Notes under the pieces: generated by a model
Databases searched by the model: none
The model's input: only the letters and a program-made list of their open reading frames with translations
What the model was told of the DNA's origin: nothing
Position numbers and translations under genes: made by a program
Origin: Diacronema lutheri
Lineage: Eukaryota; Haptophyta; Pavlovophyceae; Pavlovales; Pavlovaceae
Direction: 5' to 3'
DNA: 64,000 nucleotides
Assembly (NCBI GenBank): GCA_019448385.1
Contig: JAGTXO010000002.1
Span: 1,550,001 to 1,614,000 of the forward strand
In this document: positions 20,862 through 30,884 of the stretch, piece after piece
How positions within the stretch are numbered: position 1 is the first letter of the stretch
Layout of the letters: every line of letters begins with the position of its first letter

Positions 20862-21830
20862 ATGAAGCTCGTCGTGCCGCACGTGGCGCTGCTGCGCGAC
20901 GTGGTGCGCCGCGGCGCGCGCGCGTGCGCGCTGCTCGACGCGACTGACCGGCACGGCCTCCACCCGCTCGTCGTGCCTCTCTTCACGCGCGCCGCGCCCG
21001 CGTCGCCTACGGGCGAACGCGAGCGCGTCGTCGGGCTGCTCGCGCGCGCACCGCCGGGCGCCGAGTGGTGCGCGGTTGAGACGAGCCGCGCGGCGGACTG
21101 GACGGCGAATGCACTCGTGCCGCTCGGCCCCGTGCGCTCGCTCGCCCATCGCCTCGTCGCCGAGGCGCACCACGCCGATGCGCGCGCGGCCGCGCCGCTC
21201 GTCGAGCTCGCGTCGCGCGCGCCCGCCGGCGAGCGCGCGCCGCTCTTCGACGGCGCGGACCCGATCCTGCGCACGCTCGGGCTGAGCAAGTACCTGCTCA
21301 TGCGCGCGGGCGCATTCCCCGACGTTTGGGCTACGCTCGTCGACGCTCACCTCGCGCGCGGCGACGCGACGGCCGCGCTCATCGCAGCCGAGCGGTGCAC
21401 GGGCCTCAACAAGGGCTGGGGCTGCGCGCTCTGGGCGCAATCGCGGCTCGCCGCGCGGCTCGGCCGGCCGGAGGAGGCGCGCGACTTTGCGCTCGCCGCG
21501 CTGCTCGAGCCGCTCGATACGCTCGGCGTCGACGTGCCGACCGCGCGCCGAGCGGCGGCCGTGCCGGACGACATTTCCGTCGTCCGTTACCGCGCAGCGC
21601 TCGCCGAGCGGCGCGGCGCGCCGGCGCGCGGCGCGCCGGCGGCGCGCGAGGAGCCGCGCACGCAGGCCGAGATTGCTGCGCGGCGCGCGGCCGACGCGCT
21701 CGACGACGCCGTCGAGGCGGGCGCCGGCTGGTCCGCGTTCGACACGCATTCGCTCGCAGCTGCCTACGACGACGCCGGTTCGAGCGCGCTCGGTGCGGTC
21801 GTGCGCGGCGAGGTGACGGCGGTCGAGTGA
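20862..21830 (+). CDS. Hypothetical protein, helical (TPR-like) region
   Basis: 322 residues from ATG 20862 (MKLVVPHVALLRDVVRRGAR). The open frame extends further upstream, but that part overlaps the TIR element and has no protein character, so this Met is preferred. The middle has helix-pair character like tetratricopeptide repeats: WATLVDAHLARGDATAALIA, then WAQSRLAARLGRPEEARDFA. I do not recognise the family and no catalytic motif is evident. The C-terminal third is Ala/Arg/Glu-rich. The gene converges on the DUF819 gene about 620 bp away. Confidence 0.7.
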   Translation: MKLVVPHVALLRDVVRRGARACALLDATDRHGLHPLVVPLFTRAAPASPTGERERVVGLLARAPPGAEWCAVETSRAADWTANALVPLGPVRSLAHRLVAEAHHADARAAAPLVELASRAPAGERAPLFDGADPILRTLGLSKYLLMRAGAFPDVWATLVDAHLARGDATAALIAAERCTGLNKGWGCALWAQSRLAARLGRPEEARDFALAALLEPLDTLGVDVPTARRAAAVPDDISVVRYRAALAERRGAPARGAPAAREEPRTQAEIAARRAADALDDAVEAGAGWSAFDTHSLAAAYDDAGSSALGAVVRGEVTAVE

Positions 21831-22452
21831 CGCGCGGCGGTGGCCGCGCGTCATGGCGCGCGCCCGTTGCGGCCGAGGTGCGCGCGCGGGGGCGTGGACC
21901 GCGACCCGCGACCGCACGCACGCCCAGGCTGTGCCAGAGGGGGCTTGGTCCGCCATGGGACCTGCAGCCGTTGGCCGCGCGACCGAGCCCTCAACACGCG
22001 CGCGCACGTGCCCGCGCCTGCGCCTGCTCCATGCGCACGGCACATGCGCATTGACGCCGTGCCGCGGTGCGAGCGGGCGCCACACTGAGATGCGGGTATA
22101 GTCAGGGGCGCGGGCGCACTTCGCCACGCCGCGCTTCTCTTTTGACTGCACGACACGACGGACCGCGGCTGGGAGGGCGCGCTCGAGGAGGGCAAGCGCC
22201 CCGGCCGCGCACCGCGGGCGCCAGGCCGCGCCAGCGCGAGATGCCCTGGGCCTGACCGCTCGCGCGCGCCGTGCGCGCCTCTCGCCTTCACCTTGCAGAC
22301 TCGGGCGCGAACGCAGTGCTGCCCCTCCTCACTGTGACGCAGAAAAATGCAGGTTTTATGTGAGGCGCGCTCATCGCCTTTTCGCTTCACAACCCGCGGG
22401 CGGTGAAGGACGGGCCAAAATGCTCGTGCAGCCTCCCACGCGCGCGCATCTC
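21831..22452. other. Intergenic between convergent genes
   Basis: 3' flanks of the hypothetical gene and of the DUF819 gene. GC-rich; I see no gene, RNA or clear repeat. Confidence 0.5.
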
Positions 22453-23703
22453 TCACCGCAATGCGCTCCACGCGTGGACGCCGAGGAGCGTGCCGACGGC
22501 GTAGCCGACGATGCCCCAGATCGCGGCGGGCACGACGAGCCGCCCGCCGAGCGGCGCCGCGAACGCGGCCGCGGTCGACGGCCCGCCGATCGCCGCGTTC
22601 GAGCCGACGAGCAGCTCGTTCAGCCGGATCGGCCGGCGCGGCCGGACGCGCGGGGGCAGCCGGTTGGCGACGGCCGCCGCGGCGCCGGCGACGAGCACGT
22701 GCAGGCAGAGCGCGGTGCTGAGGAAGAGCGCGCCGGCCGAGCCTGCCGCCGCGATCTCCGCCGGCCGCGCCGACGCGCCGACTGCCGCATAAAAAAAATT
22801 GAGGCAAGCAGGCGCGAGCTCGGCCGCGCCATGCCGCACGCGCCGCGCGCCGTCGGCCGGAAGGAAGCGCGCGCACGCGAGGCCTAGCGCGCAGGCCGTG
22901 CCGACAGCAACGAGCGTCGATGAACCGGCGAACGCGTCCACGCTCCGCCCGGCGAGCAGGGCGAGCAGGCCGCACGCGGCCGCGAGCGCGCGGCCGGTGG
23001 CGCGCGGCGCGTCGCTCGGCGCCGCGCCGGGCGCGGCGCGCGCAGGCTTCGGCGTCGGCGGCGCACTCGCGCTCGCGCTCGCGCCACCTTCGATCCACCG
23101 GCGCGCGCGCTCCGAGCGCGCGAGCAGGCTGAGCAGCGCAAAGTAAACGCCCATCGTCGCGATGTCGCACGCGGCGAGCGCACCGACGACGCTCGCGGGC
23201 AGCGCGACGCGCTCGGAGACCTCGGCAAAGTTGGCGGCGCCGCCAACGTACGTGGCGAGCACGGCGCCGCTCACCTGCGCGGCGAGTGCGCGCGGCATGT
23301 GCCGCGCGCCGCCCACCGGCGCGTGCAGCGCGAGCGCGAACGCGGCGGCGACGCCGACGAGCGAGCCGACGGTCGCGATCGCAAACCCGGCGCCGACGCC
23401 GGCGAGCGCGCTCTCGCCGTCGGCGGCCAGCTTGTCGGCGGGCGCACCGTCGCGCTCCGGCGCGCCGGGCAGGCACGTCGACGCGAGCACCGCCAGCGTG
23501 AGCGACATAGGCAGCGCGCCTGACCACGCAAACTCGTAGACCGCGTGCGCTGCCGGCACCGCGCCCGCGTTGGAGAGCGCGCACTGGCCGGCGAACGCGA
23601 CAAGGCCGCCGGGCAACGAATGGCGCTCCGCAATTGTGCCGGCGAGGCCGCACGCGCCCGTCGCAAGCGCGGTGCGCACGTCGCCGAGGAGCGGCGGCCG
23701 CAT
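22453..23703 (-). CDS. DUF819-family multispanning membrane protein
   Basis: 416 residues with about ten hydrophobic segments and almost no soluble domain, apart from an Ala/Pro-rich loop at about residues 205-240. The C-terminal signature NELLVGSNAAIGGPSTAAAF, followed by PAAIWGIVGYAVGTLLG, and the N-terminal ALSNAGAVPAAHAVYEFAW are characteristic of DUF819 (YjcL-like) integral membrane proteins, best known from bacteria and also present in algae and plants. A transporter-like function is likely but the substrate is unknown. Length fits the family, so the start at 23703 is well supported. The gene is divergent from TRM11, 76 bp between start codons. Confidence 0.85.
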   Translation of the reverse strand: MRPPLLGDVRTALATGACGLAGTIAERHSLPGGLVAFAGQCALSNAGAVPAAHAVYEFAWSGALPMSLTLAVLASTCLPGAPERDGAPADKLAADGESALAGVGAGFAIATVGSLVGVAAAFALALHAPVGGARHMPRALAAQVSGAVLATYVGGAANFAEVSERVALPASVVGALAACDIATMGVYFALLSLLARSERARRWIEGGASASASAPPTPKPARAAPGAAPSDAPRATGRALAAACGLLALLAGRSVDAFAGSSTLVAVGTACALGLACARFLPADGARRVRHGAAELAPACLNFFYAAVGASARPAEIAAAGSAGALFLSTALCLHVLVAGAAAAVANRLPPRVRPRRPIRLNELLVGSNAAIGGPSTAAAFAAPLGGRLVVPAAIWGIVGYAVGTLLGVHAWSALR

Positions 23704-23779
23704 CGCGGCTGCCTCAACGTGGCCCTCGCCTCGCGCGCGCCGCCATCGATCGCCGAACGCTCACGTGGGCGCGGCCGGA

Positions 23780-25327
23780 ATGGCGCCCTACCTCGTGCAC
23801 TTCACGCACAAATGGCTCGCGTTCCGCGTGCCCGAGCTCGAGGCGGTCGCGCAGCTGATGGGCATCGAGCTCGCGCTCGACGACGAGAGCGCGCGCGAGG
23901 AGTTGCGACAAGAGCGGCGCGGCGTGATCGGCGACCCGGCGCGGCGGCGCGAGGCCGAAGCGCGCGAGCGCGCTGACGTGGTCGTGCACCTGCGCTCGGA
24001 CGACGATGCGCGGCGGCTCGCGTCGCGACTGGTGCTCGTGCAGTCGATCGTCGCACTCTGGGGCTCGGGCCGTACGTGGGACGAGGTGCTCGCGCGGTGC
24101 GCCGCGAGCGCGCACGAGCGGATCGAGCCGTACCTCACGGAAGACCGCACATTTCGCGTGCGCGTCGAGGCATTTGGGTGCAAGTACCAGACGCGCGACG
24201 CGGTCGCGCTGATGCAGACGCACCTCGCGCGCCTTGAGCTCAAGGGCACCGTCCGCCTCAAAAAGCCGGACAACACGGTCCTGGTCTACGTCGACCATGG
24301 GATGAGCGGCATGCCGACGCCGGCGACGCCGCCGCGCGGGATCCACGTCGGCCGGCGGATCGCGCGCGCGCCCGGACTGTCGCACGCGGACAAATTTCGG
24401 TTGCCCGACCGCCGCTTCCTCGGCCCGACCTCGCTCGACCACCAGCTCTCAATGGTCATCGCAAACCAGGCGCACGCGCGGCCGGGCGCGCTCGTTCTCG
24501 ACCCGTTTTGCGGCACGGCGTCGATTCTTGTGGGCTGCGCGGCGTTCGGCGCGCGCGTGCTCGGCGCGGACTTGGACGCGCGCAACCTTGTCGGCAAGGG
24601 CGAGGGCCGGACGATTTGGGCCAACTTCGCGCAGTACGGGTTCGCGCCGCCTCTTGGGCTCTTGCGCGCCGATTTCTCGGCCGCGTCCACCTGCTGGCGG
24701 CATGTGCCCTTTCTCGACGCGATCGTGTGCGACCCGCCATACGGCGTGCGCGCGTCTTCCAAGAAGCTCGCCGACGGCGCCTCCGACCTGCTCCACGAGC
24801 CCGGCCACGAGGAGCACGTGCCCATGCGCGAGCGCCTTAATATCGAGCCGCTCCTCGACGCTCTGCTCGCGTTCGCAGCGTCGCGCCTCGTGATCGGCGG
24901 CCGGCTCGTCTTCTTGCTGCCAACGACGACGGACATGCGCGGCTCGGCCGCGCCCGAGCATCCCGCGCTCGAGCTCCGCGCCGAGTCGGAGCAACCGATT
25001 TCGTCACGTTGGTGCCGCCGGCTCGTGACCATGGTCAAGGTGCGCGAATGCGCACCGGGCATGCACGTCTCCTTCGAGCGGCGCGCGGCGTCGCTCTTCG
25101 ACACGGCCAAGCTCGGCCGCGTCGCGCCCTCCGCCGACTCGCGCCGCGCCGCGCGCGCTGCGCGCGCCGCGCACGCGCGCACGTCAGCGGACGTGCGCGC
25201 GCGCGCACGCTCCGGCGACGCGCTCGCGCGCTGGCCGCGCGTGCGCGCCCTAGCGCTTGTCGTGGCAGCGCTGGTCGTTACGGCGGCGCTCGCGCTCGCC
25301 GCGCGCCGGCGCGGCGCCGCGCGGTGA
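23780..25327 (+). CDS. TRM11: tRNA (guanine-N2-)-methyltransferase TRM11-like, with C-terminal hydrophobic anchor
   Basis: Catalytic subunit type that makes m2G10 in tRNA using S-adenosylmethionine, normally with TRM112. 515 residues from ATG 23780 (MAPYLVHFTHKWLAFRVPEL), matching the family N-terminus. The substrate-binding N-terminal half is followed by the methyltransferase fold: LDHQLSMVIANQAHARPGAL, LVLDPFCGTASILVG (SAM-binding, about residue 240), and CDPPYGVR (catalytic NPPY-type motif, about residue 316). Unusually, the C-terminus ends with an Arg/Ala-rich stretch, a single hydrophobic segment (ALALVVAALVVTAALALAA, about residues 488-508) and a short basic tail. Confidence 0.9.
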   Translation: MAPYLVHFTHKWLAFRVPELEAVAQLMGIELALDDESAREELRQERRGVIGDPARRREAEARERADVVVHLRSDDDARRLASRLVLVQSIVALWGSGRTWDEVLARCAASAHERIEPYLTEDRTFRVRVEAFGCKYQTRDAVALMQTHLARLELKGTVRLKKPDNTVLVYVDHGMSGMPTPATPPRGIHVGRRIARAPGLSHADKFRLPDRRFLGPTSLDHQLSMVIANQAHARPGALVLDPFCGTASILVGCAAFGARVLGADLDARNLVGKGEGRTIWANFAQYGFAPPLGLLRADFSAASTCWRHVPFLDAIVCDPPYGVRASSKKLADGASDLLHEPGHEEHVPMRERLNIEPLLDALLAFAASRLVIGGRLVFLLPTTTDMRGSAAPEHPALELRAESEQPISSRWCRRLVTMVKVRECAPGMHVSFERRAASLFDTAKLGRVAPSADSRRAARAARAAHARTSADVRARARSGDALARWPRVRALALVVAALVVTAALALAARRRGAAR

Positions 25328-25449
25328 GCGGGCGGCCGCATCGGCACTGGGCTCTCACTCTCTCAGGCTAGACTGTAAAGGTGTCCAGAAAGGGTCGTTT
25401 CCTGTCAGATTCGTCACGGTAGGCAGCGTTCTCGGCCCTCGAATCAGAA

Positions 25450-26346
25450 ATGGTGAGCTCGTCGGCGAGCGAGCTAGTGATGGCGGGCGCGTTCCGCGGC
25501 GCAGAGCTGCGTCGCGCGCGCGAGCAGGGCCTGCGCAAGAACAGCACGCGCATCACCAACATTGCGCGAGAGCGCAATCGGATGATGGGCGTGTTCAAGT
25601 CGTTCGACCTTGACGGCGACGGCATCCTGACGGCGGACGAGTTTGCGTGCGCGCTGCGCCGCGTGAATCCGGAGCTGCGCAATTCGCAGGTCCGCGAGTT
25701 CTCGCGACACATCAACAAGGAGAGGGATGGCGGCATCGCGTGGCCCGAGTTTTGCGAAAAGCTGAGCGTCGCGGCAGAGACGTGCCGCGCGCACGCACCG
25801 TCCTTCCTCAAGGGCACACGCTGGGTGGACAACGGCGACATCATCGGCAACACGGACGACGACGCGCGCAAGCTCGTCGATGCCGCTGTGCCCATCGACT
25901 TTAACACCACCTCGCGCGCGCTCCTCGTCGCGCGCGCGCCGTACTCGGCGCCGGCCGCCGGCACGCAGTCAGAGCACGTCGACTCGGCCGAGCGCAACCA
26001 GGTGCTCTTTGACGAGTGGGACGCGCGCAACATGGCTCGGCGCGGCCGCGGCGTCAGCACCTTTCAGTCCGGTGGCCTCCGCTTCGACGACCGCGGCTTC
26101 CAGACGAGCAGCGTCGGGCGCGGCGCGGCGCAGCCGGCCGCGCACCACCGCACCGTCGGCCATCGTGGCATGCTGTCGTCGGCGGTGCGCGAGTGCCTGC
26201 AGCCCGAGGTGCCAACGCCGAGGCCGAGCACCGCCGCGGCCGACGTACGCCCCCAGAGCCGCGACCGCGTCTTTCACCTCCGACAGGTGCGCCTCCGCCG
26301 CCGCCGTTCTGCCGCCGCCACGCGCGCGAGCGCGTCGCGCGCCTGA
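25450..26346 (+). CDS. EF-hand calcium-binding protein
   Basis: 298 residues. The first EF-hand loop, DLDGDGILTADEF (about residues 52-64), is canonical with all Ca ligands. A second, degenerate hand follows (NKERDGGIAWPEF). The rest resembles flagellar/cytoskeletal EF-hand proteins: RGVSTFQSGGLRFDDRGFQT, WVDNGDIIGNTDD. The last about 30 residues are Arg/Ala/Ser-rich and could be a retained intron or UTR translation, since a GT lies at 26286 (HLRQ|GT). The start is the first ATG of the open frame, 122 bp after the TRM11 stop. Function is inferred only as calcium-responsive. Confidence 0.8.
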   Translation: MVSSSASELVMAGAFRGAELRRAREQGLRKNSTRITNIARERNRMMGVFKSFDLDGDGILTADEFACALRRVNPELRNSQVREFSRHINKERDGGIAWPEFCEKLSVAAETCRAHAPSFLKGTRWVDNGDIIGNTDDDARKLVDAAVPIDFNTTSRALLVARAPYSAPAAGTQSEHVDSAERNQVLFDEWDARNMARRGRGVSTFQSGGLRFDDRGFQTSSVGRGAAQPAAHHRTVGHRGMLSSAVRECLQPEVPTPRPSTAAADVRPQSRDRVFHLRQVRLRRRRSAAATRASASRA

Positions 26347-26574
26347 AGCTCACGCGCGCCGCCGCGCGCTGCGCATCGTCCATCCGCAGTGCCCGCCCGT
26401 GCCGACGGCGCGTGCGACCAATGCGCTGCACTGAGCACACGCCACGCGAACGAGGCGAAACGGAAATCGCCCAAGTCAGGTCTGCCGACTGCCGTCCAGT
26501 TGCCATGAGGCCGCAGTTGCCAGGAACCGACATGATTGTGACATTTCGCGACGGTGACGCAGTTCCCGCTCGCC

Positions 26575-28272
26575 ATGCGCGCCCGGTGCGCACTGCGATG
26601 GCTGCTCGCGACGGCGGCAGCGGCCGTGCCGCTCTGGGCAGAGAACGGGCCCGCAGTGGCGGCGGAGGACCTGTCGCCACCCGACTTTGCCGCGTGGCGC
26701 CTTTACACGTACACTGTGCCGCTCGTCTCCGAGCTCGGCGTCGCACCGGCCGCGGCCGCGCGCTACTGGTCGATGCTCGCCGCCGACTACCCGAGCCTGC
26801 CGTGGGACAATGGCGGCGTGTCGCATTACCTTGTGCGCGACCTGCCGCGCGTGATGCCCGCGTGGACGCCGCCGCGCGCGATGGAGCGCGGCGACATGCC
26901 GTGGGACGACGACGGGCGCGTGATCTACCTGCTCCCGCTCGCGCCGTACGTCTTGTGCGCCGCGACCGACTTTTGGGGGGCAAACTTCTCCAACCCGCTG
27001 ATGCACGCCAAGGGCGGCTTTGCGCGCTGGCGCGGCTCCGGCTCCATGTATCGCGCGCAGACCCACTGCTTGCGGAACGAGACTCTCACCTGCCCGACGT
27101 ACGAGCGTGCGCTCGCGTGGCTCGTCGATCGGCCGTCGTGGCGCGCGCGCGAGCACCGGCACGTCTTCGTGCTGCTTGGCGCAGAGGTGCCGCGCGTGGC
27201 GTACGCGTGCGACGTGCGCCGCGCCACGCCGCTCGCCGCGCGCTCCGTCTACTCGCGCGTTGCGACCTCGATCCTTGTAACGACCGAAGGCAGGCGGTGG
27301 AGCTGGCGGCTCGAGCGCGAGCAGGGCTTCCTCGTTACGACACCGCAGTGGTGGCCACCCTTCTTCATGTACAACGGGAGCGGCGCGGAGCTGCCCGCTT
27401 TCAAGCGCGACCTCGTTGTGATGAAGTCCGTTGCCGCCAAATTCTGCCACCGGTACGACGACCAGGTGCACCCGACACGCCTTTGGTGTGCAGACCGCGG
27501 CACGCCCACGCCCGACCCGTTCAAGGCGCGCGCCGCGCTCGTGCACGCGCTGCGCGCGCGGCGTGGCGCGGCACCGCGCACCTACCACACCGGCCGCGCT
27601 AGTTTCATGGAGGATCCGCGCGCCTTCATGGCCGATTTTGCGAACGCCTATCAGCATGCCACCTTCACGCTCGTGCCGCACGGCGACACGGTGACGTCGT
27701 CGCGCATCTACCAGGCGGTGGGCGCGCTGTCGATTCCGGTATTCCTTGTGGAGCGCGATCACCTGCCCTTTCAAAGCCTCGTGCCGTGGCGCGATATTTC
27801 TCTCTACGTCGACCCAGACGACGTGATCACATGGTCAGCGCGTGCGTCCGCACTGGGCGGCGGGGGCGCGGACGCGCGCGGAGACGCGCCAAATCCGCTC
27901 GATGTCTTGCAGCAGCTCGTCGAGCGCGAACCGGAGCGGCTGCGCGCGATGCAGCGCAGCCTTGCCGAGGTGCGCTGGCACCTCCTTTACCACGCGGGCG
28001 ACCACGTCGCCACGCCGTACGAAGCGCACGAGCCGCTCGTCACGCCCGGCATGCGGCCGTCCGCCGCGCGCAGCGTCGCACACGAACTGGTCGTCGCCGC
28101 GCACCGGCGGCAGCTCGCGCACGTCGCCGGTCGGCCGCTGCCTCTGTGGCTCACCAATCCGCGCGAGGCCGGCGCGCCCGTCGGCAAGCGCAGGCCCAAA
28201 CGCAGTGCTCAATCACAGCGCTCGCGCGAGGCCGACGCGAACGCCGCGCCGAGCGCCTCGCACAATGCATGA
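26575..28272 (+). CDS. Exostosin-family (GT47-type) glycosyltransferase
   Basis: 565 residues. ATG 26575 begins a signal peptide (MRARCALRWLLATAAAAVPL), so a Golgi/ER lumenal or type II location is likely. The C-terminal half carries the exostosin signature: FTLVPHGDTVTSSRIYQAVG, then IPVFLVERDHLPF and WRDISLYV (about residues 363-410). Upstream is the family's typical N-terminal region with YLLPLAPYVLCA, a Cys pair and NFSN/NGS possible N-glycosylation sites. The donor and acceptor cannot be told from sequence. The tail is basic (GKRRPKRSAQSQRS). Confidence 0.85.
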   Translation: MRARCALRWLLATAAAAVPLWAENGPAVAAEDLSPPDFAAWRLYTYTVPLVSELGVAPAAAARYWSMLAADYPSLPWDNGGVSHYLVRDLPRVMPAWTPPRAMERGDMPWDDDGRVIYLLPLAPYVLCAATDFWGANFSNPLMHAKGGFARWRGSGSMYRAQTHCLRNETLTCPTYERALAWLVDRPSWRAREHRHVFVLLGAEVPRVAYACDVRRATPLAARSVYSRVATSILVTTEGRRWSWRLEREQGFLVTTPQWWPPFFMYNGSGAELPAFKRDLVVMKSVAAKFCHRYDDQVHPTRLWCADRGTPTPDPFKARAALVHALRARRGAAPRTYHTGRASFMEDPRAFMADFANAYQHATFTLVPHGDTVTSSRIYQAVGALSIPVFLVERDHLPFQSLVPWRDISLYVDPDDVITWSARASALGGGGADARGDAPNPLDVLQQLVEREPERLRAMQRSLAEVRWHLLYHAGDHVATPYEAHEPLVTPGMRPSAARSVAHELVVAAHRRQLAHVAGRPLPLWLTNPREAGAPVGKRRPKRSAQSQRSREADANAAPSASHNA

Positions 28273-28352
28273 CTTGAGAAATTAGCCGGGTGGGGCAACG
28301 ACAGACACCTCGGGCGGAGGGAAGGGGCTTCAGCACGCGAACTCCGCTGTAC

Positions 28353-28931
28353 TCAACGCGTGCCCTCGGCGCACGCAAACACGCGCCGCAGCGCTATGCT
28401 GCCAATCGGCGCGCGAGCGGGTGCCACACGAGCCCGCACTTGAGCGCGCACGCGTCGTGCGAGTGGCGCGGCGACGTCGAGCTCGCAGATCGCGCGTACA
28501 ATCGGTCGCAGGCACGCCACGCACAGCTTCCGCTTCTTGCCAAGCGGCTGGGCCATCCGGCAGCTGCGCGCGCGCAGCTCGGCGCGCAGCGCGCCAGCCA
28601 AGCCGAGCGCCCCAGCGGAGCTGCACACGACGGCGTGCGCATCGTCGACGAGCTGCTCGGCTGCGCATTCGACCACCTTGAGCGCAGTGCCGTCGACAAG
28701 AGCCTCGGTCGCGCACACCACCACCTCCAGCGCGTTGGCGCCCGCCCGTGGCTGCGGCGGCGGCGGCGGTGCAGCCTCGACCAGAACCGCACGGCGCGGC
28801 GGCGAAGCCAGCATCGCCTCGCGCACGCTCGAGCCGCGCGCAGCAAGCGCGCTGGCCTCAGCAACAGCCCCATTGAGGCGCGTGTCGCGAACGAGCGCGT
28901 CGACGACGCTCGCCTCGCTCCCCGAGCGCAT
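28353..28931 (-). pseudogene. Copy A of Cys-rich hypothetical ORF, diverged C-terminus
   Basis: 192 codons from MRSGSEASVVDALVRDTRLN, parallel to the copy B frame at 31844-32428. After CVACLRPIVRA the reading differs from copy B because of small indels, and the Cys/His pairs seen in copy B are lost (APIGSIALRRVFACAEGTR end). Copy B is taken as nearer the ancestral form. No function is recognised. Confidence 0.5.
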
Positions 28932-28939
28932 GGCGGCAG

Positions 28940-29811
28940 CTACGCTCGTGTCGACGACGACCGGCTCTCGCGCCTTGTGCCGCGCGCGAGCAGCTCGAAC
29001 GAGTCGATGAGCTTGCGCACGGAGCCAAGCTCAACAGGCACGCCGTCGCCGACGATGCGCAGCTCGTCGCTGCCGCTGTCGAGCGGTGCGGCTTCCGTGG
29101 ACGCGTCCGATTCGGCATCGTCGATGAGCTCTGCCAGCCGGCGGGCGTAATAGTCGCCGTCTTGCGCGCCGACGCCGTTGTGATCGAAGAAGGCGGGCGC
29201 GTCGATCGCGTCGAGCATCGAATCGAAGCCGCACACCACCTCTGCCGCATCGCGCCGCGCGCTCGCGCCAAGGTGCGAGGCGTCAAGCGCGCGCATGCGC
29301 TCAGAGACGAGCGGTGCAAGCGCGGAGTCAGTGCGCGCGCCAGGACAATTGGCGATTTCGTCGGCGCCGGCCGCGTCGACGCCGCTCGACTGGCCAAGGA
29401 CGGCGGCTCGCGCTTGCCGGAGTGCGCGTCCGGTGCGTCGTGACTGTCATGCGCGCCGCTCTCGCCGCCCTCGTCGCGTTGCGTCAACTCGGCAGGAGCG
29501 GCGAGCTCGAGGTTGGGCTTGGGCGGCGCGGTGGCGCCGGTGCTGGTCGTCAACGAAGCCACGGCCTCGCGCGACGATGGACCCGCCGACGAGCGCGTCG
29601 AGCTCGAGCGTGAGGACGCGACGACGATCTTGGGCGTTGCTGCGGCCGGCGATTCGATGTTGCGGCGCGATTGCGACGAGGACGGAACGGTCGGCTTGGG
29701 CGTGGCGGGCGAGGCGCGCGTGAGGAGGGCCGGCACCGAGGCAACGAAGGTGACGAGCGTCGGCACGGCGACGACGACGACGAGGGCGAGCGGGATGGGC
29801 ATCTCGAGCAA
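28940..29811 (-). pseudogene. Copy A of single-TM hypothetical protein, frameshifted
   Basis: Same start as the copy B gene (MLEMPIPLALVVVVAVPTLV). A 4-bp difference near 29405 relative to copy B (GGACGGCGG versus GGACGGATGGCGG) shifts the frame, so the second half, from MRALDASHLGASARRDAAEV, lies in another frame. This copy is probably non-functional, or the second half is made separately. Confidence 0.6.
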
Positions 29812-30884
29812 GCCGAGCGGGCACGAGGACGACCAAGAGGCGGACGGGCCAAATTTTGGAGAGTGTTACGAAAACAGACACGCGGCTTAAGGCGGTCAAC
29901 GAGTGAGAACGACGCCCTTCCGATGGAGAAACGCGCGGAAGGCGGAGCAATGCGCTCGGAATTGTGCGCGCCCGAGTGCGGCGCGTCGGACGATGCCGCG
30001 CCCAAAGCGACTTTAAACGACGGCCACGCGCAGAGCCACGCGCGGCGGCCGGCGGGAGGAGGCGACAAACGGCAGTCCAAAGCGAACCGGCGCGCGCGCG
30101 GCACCGGCGGTGGACAGATGGGAGTGGGTGCGTCGCGCATCGTCGGCGCGAACAAGCCGCACCGGCGCGGACAAGCCGCACGGCGCGGCAGAGCCCGTCG
30201 AAGCGCGAGAGAGAGCGGCGGCAAACCACTAGCGCGTTCGGCAGCGGATGAGCGTTTGCCCGTCTGCTCGCGCAGAAGCCAGATTGCGCGCACGCGGCGA
30301 AGTCGAGCGCGACGAGACGCAAGGCTCGGCAGAGCGGAGGCAGTGCGAGGCTCGGCGGCGGCGGCTCGGTGCCAGATGTCGGCCGCGAAAGGAACGTTTG
30401 CATCTCGCACATCGTCAAAGATGCGGGCTTGCTGGTGTGCGATCAGCCAGAGGACGCAGGGGCTGCCGCACGTGGCTCGCCCCAAAGTCAGTGCAGTGCG
30501 GTAGTGCACGTGGCGCCTGGCGCAATTGGCCACTCGTAGGTTCCACTGTGCACACGCGCCAACCGCGACGGCACCGTCGCGCCGCGTACGTGCGTCCGCG
30601 CGCGTGTGTTCGCACGTGCGCCACGTCGCGCGCAGCCAGCTCAGCTCCGGCAGCAGCGCGCACGCGCCGTCGCGCGCGAGCACAGCGCGCGGCTTTTGCG
30701 TCAGGTCGCGCACGTTTGGCCAAGCCAGCTGCAAGCTCGTGCCAACCGCCAACCAAAGACCGTCCGCGCGCCTGCTTCGTCTGGCCGCAACACCCGCGCG
30801 GAGCATGCGCCACAACGAGCGCGGGAGCATCTCGTTCTCCTTCGGCTGCTGCGCGGCGATGCTTGCGCGCACGATGGCAAGCAC
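29550..30884 (-). CDS. Hypothetical ORF, copy A (uncertain)
   Basis: 444 codons starting MLAIVRASIAAQQPKENEML, duplicated at 33051-34424. The first about 200 residues (LWLAVGTSLQLAWPNVRDLT, ARIFDDVRDANVPFAADIWH) have protein-like composition. The rest becomes Arg/Ala/Pro-rich and overlaps the start of the TM-protein frame, so the true 3' end or a splice site lies earlier, probably before about 29950. No family is recognised. It could be the 5' part of the same transcription unit as the TM protein. Confidence 0.35.
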   Translation of the reverse strand: MLAIVRASIAAQQPKENEMLPRSLWRMLRAGVAARRSRRADGLWLAVGTSLQLAWPNVRDLTQKPRAVLARDGACALLPELSWLRATWRTCEHTRADARTRRDGAVAVGACAQWNLRVANCARRHVHYRTALTLGRATCGSPCVLWLIAHQQARIFDDVRDANVPFAADIWHRAAAAEPRTASALPSLASRRARLRRVRAIWLLREQTGKRSSAAERASGLPPLSLALRRALPRRAACPRRCGLFAPTMRDAPTPICPPPVPRARRFALDCRLSPPPAGRRAWLCAWPSFKVALGAASSDAPHSGAHNSERIAPPSARFSIGRASFSLVDRLKPRVCFRNTLQNLARPPLGRPRARSACSRCPSRSPSSSSSPCRRSSPSLPRCRPSSRAPRPPRPSRPFRPRRNRAATSNRRPQQRPRSSSRPHARARRARRRVHRRARPWLR

